Shown: piece after piece, positions 59,979 to 64,000 of the stretch
Position numbering within the stretch: position 1 is the first letter of the stretch
Layout of the letters: the number at the start of each line of letters is the position of its first letter
From: Ardenticatenaceae bacterium
Lineage (GTDB): Bacteria > Chloroflexota > Anaerolineae > Promineifilales > Promineifilaceae
DNA: 64,000 nt
Reading direction: 5' to 3'
NCBI GenBank assembly: GCA_020634375.1
Contig: JACKBX010000002.1
Span: forward strand, 434,001 to 498,000
Position numbers and translations under genes: made by a program
The notes under the pieces: generated by a model
Seen by the model: only the letters and a program-made list of their open reading frames with translations
Database searches by the model: none
What the model was told of the DNA's origin: nothing

Positions 59979-61556
59979 TTAGGGGGTCGGCGTGGGTGTA
60001 GTCTCTGTCCCGGCATCGTCGTTTTCTGCCTCGGCTGCTGCGGCGGCGGCCGCTTCAGCTTCGGCTGCGGCACGTGCCGCAGCCTCTCGTTCGGCACGTA
60101 CGGCTGGGTCTTCCAAATTGGGGTCTTCAAAATTAAAATAATTGTAAGTTGCCCGCGAGATTTCCCGCAAAATAGGGAAGCCGACTTCGTGCGACAACCA
60201 ATCACTCTCAGGCTCAGTCACATATTCCACAATGACGTAATCACCGCCAGGAGAAAGAACCAATCCAGCATCACCTTGCGTCACAAAATCCCAGCCATGT
60301 TTGTGGGAAACGGGCACGGTTTCGGGCACGCCAAAGCGGATCAGGTTGCCTTCTTCGTTCAGCACCATCAGGTCAATGATGGCCTGGCACTCATCAGGAG
60401 TGATTTCACCGGGGTAGACGGCTAGCAGTGTACCGTTTCCCTGAGAACAATAGTAGAGCATTGCTAACAGTGTGCCCATTTCTTCAGCGGTGGTTTGCAT
60501 GGCGGTGTCAGGGCGGGTGATCAGGTCTGGGTCTGTGTTTGCGGGGGTGATATAGGTACTGGGACGGTTGGCAACGGGGTTGGAATCGTAGGGAATTGCC
60601 ATGAAGGTATTGACCAAACCGAGGCGGTGCAAGAAGTCGGTGAGTTGGGCCGCTCCCTCATAGGTGTTATTTTCTCCGGCAATAACGTGCAGCAGGAGGT
60701 TGGCGGCGTAGTTGCTGGAGTGAACGGCCGTATCATAAAACAACCCTTGCACATACTCATCCGGCGGCGCATCCAGCGCCCGGTACGCATCAATAAAAAT
60801 GGCGACTTTCAAAATGCTCAAGCCAGAAATTGCCACATCGCCATTAACGCTAATCTCCTCACCAGAAGCTAAATCCATCACGTACACACTGCCTACACCA
60901 CTGAAGGCATCTAGCTGCTTCGTAATGTTCTCTGCCAACAACGAGAGGTTGAGTGACGGCGCATCCTCATCAACGATGACCAGGTCTACTGCGCGATTGT
61001 CTGGGCGATAGAGTGCGGCTTCTACATCTGGCAAACTGGCCTGTACATCCATAACGTATCCCGGTTCGCCATATTGGAATGAGGAAGCGCCAACAAGAAG
61101 CTGAGGAGCTTTTGCCGGTTGGTCAAGGAAGGAAGAGATCATCTCTAGCCTTTCCAACAGCAATTCTCTATCGTGCGTAGCCCTGAGGTCTACTGTCAGC
61201 GGTTCAAAGGAGTGTTTGAGTAGAAACTCTGTAAATCCCTGCCAATATTCTTGGGCGTCGCGGTAGGCTTCTGCTTCGGCTATCATGCCTTGCACGTCTA
61301 CCTGAAAGCCCACTTCTGCCGGGTCTAACTCGACACGCTCGTCGCGGTAATAAAGATCAACGGGTAATTGGAAACGGCCGTTTAACAACTCAGTCCCCTC
61401 TGGAACAGACACCCCTCCCACATCCACACCAGCAATCACCGTACCCGGCGGCAGCAGTTGGCGGGCGCGATCATAAAGAAACAGCTCATACGCCAGATAC
61501 AAACCACCTGTAACCAGCAGCAAAATCGTTAAAAACTTCTGTATTGCTTTCAACAT
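59979..61556 (-). CDS. Membrane-anchored beta-lactamase-fold serine hydrolase
   Basis: A 525-residue protein. An N-terminal TM/signal segment (about 8-30) is followed by a VanW/YoaR-type PG-binding module (about 38-165, IAGVDVGGVS) and a class A beta-lactamase-like domain with the catalytic S247-x-x-K250 (SGLSILKV), an SN segment (SSNYAAN) and a C-terminal HKHGW replacing KTG. The last ~45 residues are a low-complexity Ala/Glu tail plus TPTPTP. It probably acts on peptidoglycan or a related polymer outside the membrane. Directly follows its paralog at 61564. Confidence 0.85.
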   Translation of the reverse strand: MLKAIQKFLTILLLVTGGLYLAYELFLYDRARQLLPPGTVIAGVDVGGVSVPEGTELLNGRFQLPVDLYYRDERVELDPAEVGFQVDVQGMIAEAEAYRDAQEYWQGFTEFLLKHSFEPLTVDLRATHDRELLLERLEMISSFLDQPAKAPQLLVGASSFQYGEPGYVMDVQASLPDVEAALYRPDNRAVDLVIVDEDAPSLNLSLLAENITKQLDAFSGVGSVYVMDLASGEEISVNGDVAISGLSILKVAIFIDAYRALDAPPDEYVQGLFYDTAVHSSNYAANLLLHVIAGENNTYEGAAQLTDFLHRLGLVNTFMAIPYDSNPVANRPSTYITPANTDPDLITRPDTAMQTTAEEMGTLLAMLYYCSQGNGTLLAVYPGEITPDECQAIIDLMVLNEEGNLIRFGVPETVPVSHKHGWDFVTQGDAGLVLSPGGDYVIVEYVTEPESDWLSHEVGFPILREISRATYNYFNFEDPNLEDPAVRAEREAAARAAAEAEAAAAAAAEAENDDAGTETTPTPTP

Positions 61557-61563
61557 GGCTGCC

Positions 61564-63051
61564 CTAATTTAACCGGTTACTATCCAGATAAGGATCATCA
61601 AAATTGAAAAAATTGTAAGTAGCCAGTGAAATATCTGCCAGCAATGGAGAACTAGTCACCCACTCCAACCACTCTGGCTGGTACAGGAAAGCAACCACAA
61701 CATAATCACCTGCTGGCGAGAAAACGATGCCAGCATCGCCATGCGTGTCCCGTACCCAACCATGCCTATGAGCAATAGGCACATCTTCCGGTACGCCCTC
61801 TTCCAATAAGCTGCCGGTCTTGTTCAGTGTCATCTCATCCAAAATAGCCTGGCATTCTCCTTGCGTCAGCGTGTCCGGGAAAGCAGCCAATAATGTCCCC
61901 CCCTGCCCATCAGCACAGTAATAAATCATGGACAGCAGCACACCCATATCCTCTGCGGTGGTCTGCATGAGAGGATCGGGGTCCGTAGGGATACCTTCGG
62001 CAGTATTGGCGGGGGTCTGCGGTGTATTCACACCAGGGCGACCCTGGCTATCGTATGGCGCGATGATAAACGTATTTTGTAAGCCAATGCGCTGCAACGC
62101 TGCTGTAACCAGATTGGTTCCCAAAGATGGGTTTTCTTCGCCAGCGATGACATTCAATAATTCATTGGCGCTAAGATTATCTGGGCGTAAAACAAGGGTG
62201 TCGGAAATTAGCTCACGTTGTCGTAACGTGGGATTTCGGTCTAGTACATTGTAGGTTTCCAGCACAATGGGCACTTTGAGCATGTCCATACCGGAAAGGG
62301 GAACATTGGCATTGATGGATACTTCTTCACCGGTCGCCAAATCCATAATAAAAATACTAGCAATGCCGCCGGTAGTTTGCTCAAAGTTTTGCAGATGATT
62401 GGTGAGCAGGCGGGCCAACAAGTTGATACTCGGCCGTTCCGGGTTCACTGGTTCAACAATTAATCGCGCTTCGCGGTTGCTGGGACGGTATAGGGCTGCC
62501 TCTATATCGGCAAAGCTGGCTTCTTTATCAATTGTTGTGCCAGCAACGCCATATTGAAAGGTGAGGGTTGCGGGCACAGGCTGCGGTGGTTGGGGAGGCA
62601 GGTCGACAATGACTGAAATGCGGTCGAGTACGTCTCGGAGAGCTTCGCGTTTGTGGGTGGCACGCAGTTCAATAGGCTGTACTTCTACTGGACGCCCCCA
62701 TAGGAAGCCCCAAAAACCAGCCCAAAAATCTTGCTGGGTGCGCTGGAAGTCTGCTTCACTTAACATGGTTTCCAGATCGAGGGTAAATTCCACTTCGGTG
62801 GGGCTGACGTCAAAAGAATCTTCGCCATGATAGAGGACGATGGGCGCTTCGATGTAGCGATTGGTCAAAATATCGCTGGCTTCTTCAGGGGTCATACCGC
62901 CGACGTCCACAGCAGCAATGGTAAGGCCGGTGGGAAGGTAGGTACGCGATCCTGCATATTGGTAAATTTTGTACACAAGGAAGATGGCTCCGGCTACCAT
63001 GATGGATACGGTAAGCCATTGACCTAAACCTGGTGTGTTACTTCTTCTCAT
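61564..63051 (-). CDS. Paralog of the above with Asp replacing the catalytic Ser
   Basis: A 495-residue protein with the same layout (TM about 12-32, IAAVDVGGM PG-binding module, beta-lactamase-like domain). The SxxK position reads SGMDMLKV, so Asp256 replaces the nucleophilic Ser; the second motif is SANELL and the third RHGW. It cannot act as a classical serine enzyme. It is 7 bp upstream of the active-looking copy and overlaps the Nudix gene by 14 bp. ATG 63051 is supported by position only. It may be a binding or regulatory subunit of its paralog. Confidence 0.85.
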   Translation of the reverse strand: MRRSNTPGLGQWLTVSIMVAGAIFLVYKIYQYAGSRTYLPTGLTIAAVDVGGMTPEEASDILTNRYIEAPIVLYHGEDSFDVSPTEVEFTLDLETMLSEADFQRTQQDFWAGFWGFLWGRPVEVQPIELRATHKREALRDVLDRISVIVDLPPQPPQPVPATLTFQYGVAGTTIDKEASFADIEAALYRPSNREARLIVEPVNPERPSINLLARLLTNHLQNFEQTTGGIASIFIMDLATGEEVSINANVPLSGMDMLKVPIVLETYNVLDRNPTLRQRELISDTLVLRPDNLSANELLNVIAGEENPSLGTNLVTAALQRIGLQNTFIIAPYDSQGRPGVNTPQTPANTAEGIPTDPDPLMQTTAEDMGVLLSMIYYCADGQGGTLLAAFPDTLTQGECQAILDEMTLNKTGSLLEEGVPEDVPIAHRHGWVRDTHGDAGIVFSPAGDYVVVAFLYQPEWLEWVTSSPLLADISLATYNFFNFDDPYLDSNRLN

Positions 63052-63607
63052 GGGTGTCTATTTTCTCCTCTGCCAATGCGGTATTGATGGTGGCTTGGGC
63101 AGAATGGGGTGTTTGTGAGGGGGAATGGGTAGTTTGCACGGCAACGGCCGTTTCAACCGCACTAATCATGAACGGATATAGTCCGGGTAAATCGTCCATA
63201 GCAAACCAGCGTGCCTCAATGATTTCTGAACTTAGCGTCATGCTTCCCGGTTGAAGTTCGGCCAAGAAGGCCACTGTCAGATGTGGTGGCGAAGAGTCAT
63301 GGGTAATTTGCAAAACGGAACCGAGTACGGCCGTTAATCCTGTTTCCTCTCGCACTTCCCGCAAAGCGCCAGCCGCCGGATCCTCATCGCGGCCCAGCCA
63401 GCCGCCTGGCAGCCCCCAAGGGTAATACGGGTGAAACACATGCCGCAGAAGCAGGACACGCTGCTGCTCATCAAAAATGACAACGCAAACCCCTATCCGC
63501 TGCCGGGGAACAGTCAGGCGAATTGCCATCTGCATGAGATAACTTACACCGGGTAACCGCACCAACCGGGCAGTTCTTTGTTTCCATCTAAGGGATATGG
63601 GAGTCAA
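63038..63607 (-). CDS. Nudix hydrolase
   Basis: A 189-residue pyrophosphohydrolase. The Nudix box is intact (GGWLGRDEDPAAGALREV...REETG, with the conserved Glu pair). It hydrolyses X-linked nucleoside diphosphates. The start is uncertain: TTG 63607 is in frame, GTG or ATG (63532) further down are alternatives; no convincing ribosome-binding site exists. It overlaps the next gene by 14 bp, suggesting an operon with the beta-lactamase-fold paralogs. Confidence 0.88.
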   Translation of the reverse strand: MTPISLRWKQRTARLVRLPGVSYLMQMAIRLTVPRQRIGVCVVIFDEQQRVLLLRHVFHPYYPWGLPGGWLGRDEDPAAGALREVREETGLTAVLGSVLQITHDSSPPHLTVAFLAELQPGSMTLSSEIIEARWFAMDDLPGLYPFMISAVETAVAVQTTHSPSQTPHSAQATINTALAEEKIDTHEKK

Positions 63608-63852
63608 AACGGCCGTTACACCTCGTTCTCATCAAAACAGCCAGGCAAACCCGCCTAGCCTCTCAACCTCATCTATACCACACGCCAGTATAACAAAATC
63701 ACCAGCAAGCGACAGCTTTGCTTAACTCATTGTCATGGAAGCAAATATTGGCATGTTTGCAGATTGCCGCTTATCTAATTGCCACTTACAAACTTGCAAC
63801 TTGCCACTCTTCATCCCGTATAGGCAGCAGATTACACTTGGAGGTAAGACTC
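63608..63852. other. Intergenic region with ACTTGC words
   Basis: 245 bp between the divergent Nudix and PspC genes. It holds a run of 7-bp words (ACTTACA, ACTTGCA, ACTTGCC, about 63784-63808) matching GGCAAGTTTGCAAG words in the 58125-58210 spacer. One ACGGCCGT lies at about 63609. No gene is recognised. Confidence 0.4.
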
Positions 63853-64000
63853 ATGTACGAAGGAAGATTAACACGAAGCGAAACAGACAAAATCATAGCC
63901 GGTGTATGCGGTGGACTGGCAGCCTACCTAAATGTAGACTCCGTTTTAGTGCGCCTGGCCTTCGTTATCCTCCTCTTTGCCAGCGGCATTGGCATCCCCC
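63853..64000 (+). CDS. PspC-domain protein (partial, runs off window)
   Basis: The first 49 residues of a PspC-like protein: MYEGRLTRSETDKIIAGVCGGLAAYLNVDSVLVRLAFVI, with the family motif I.GVCGGLA.Y and a TM helix beginning near residue 35. GGAGGTAAG precedes the ATG. PspC proteins are membrane-stress sensors or small membrane proteins. The gene is cut by the window end. Confidence 0.9.
   Translation, partial: MYEGRLTRSETDKIIAGVCGGLAAYLNVDSVLVRLAFVILLFASGIGIP

Noticed and set aside
1..64000. tRNA, rRNA, riboswitch or prophage genes
   Set aside because: No T-loop consensus, rRNA segments, recognised riboswitch cores or phage structural genes were noticed; a tRNAscan/Rfam run would settle this.

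Overview
The window looks like the chromosome of an uncultured-type member of Chloroflexota (Anaerolineae or a neighbouring class). The evidence is the gene content: membrane STAND NTPases, several class III nucleotide cyclases, PAS/GAF two-component systems, an ELWxxDGT-repeat exoprotein, secreted proteins ending in a short 'YLP' tail, VanW/beta-lactamase-fold lipid-anchored proteins and tandem FHA proteins. No rRNA or tRNA gene, phage, transposase, integrase or CRISPR array was seen. The class-level placement is an inference.

Layout. 1-4.6 kb (minus strand): a RecA/KaiC-like ATPase, a COG0731 radical SAM enzyme and a stand-alone receiver, then a NarL-type regulator and its histidine kinase. 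4.8-11.7 kb: ELWxxDGT exoprotein, ABC exporter, hypoxanthine phosphoribosyltransferase, an atypical SDR and a methyltransferase. 11.7-16.9 kb: a three-gene minus operon of FhaA-like protein, FHA-TM protein and a large membrane NACHT NTPase with an effector-associated-type (EAD) module inserted inside its NTPase domain. 17.0-19.8 kb: selD with an in-frame UGA (selenocysteine) and a SECIS-like hairpin, coupled to a phosphorylase-like protein. 19.9-31.8 kb: CotH/lamin-tail exoprotein, Xaa-Pro peptidase, glycine-zipper STAND ATPase, small metabolic genes (HMG-CoA-lyase family, class II aldolase, Asp/Glu racemase). 32-41.5 kb: signalling (two cyclases, a membrane histidine kinase), a Clp-like AAA+ with a degenerate first ATPase domain, and an SPFH protein. 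41.7-46.9 kb: holB, hutH, thiolase, small Zn-ribbon and helical proteins. 47-50.4 kb: a 21-bp tandem repeat, a Ser/Thr kinase fused to a formylglycine-generating-enzyme-like (C-type lectin fold) domain, and a nucleotidyltransferase. 50.5-64 kb: a giant soluble-adenylyl-cyclase-like protein, a RiPP-precursor-like small ORF, GAF and Zn proteins, an ABC-2 exporter, a CcmC-like membrane protein, aldo/keto reductase, two tandem serine-hydrolase-fold paralogs, a Nudix hydrolase and the start of a PspC gene.

Two genome-scale signals cut across the annotation. First, the palindrome ACGGCCGT occurs roughly 95-100 times by eye (about 1 is expected by composition), almost always inside genes and read as Asn-Gly-Arg, Thr-Ala-Val or Arg-Pro; it behaves like the cyanobacterial HIP1 palindrome. 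Second, many intergenic spacers are made of degenerate 7-bp words repeated several times and followed by the inverted copy. They sit exactly at gene ends, supply stop codons, and in the holB/hutH spacer supply both -35 boxes of a symmetric divergent promoter. Several genes have a -10 box 6-7 nt before ATG and are predicted to be leaderless, while others have strong AGGAGG sites.

All positions and counts come from reading the sequence by hand; family assignments come from motifs, not from database searches.
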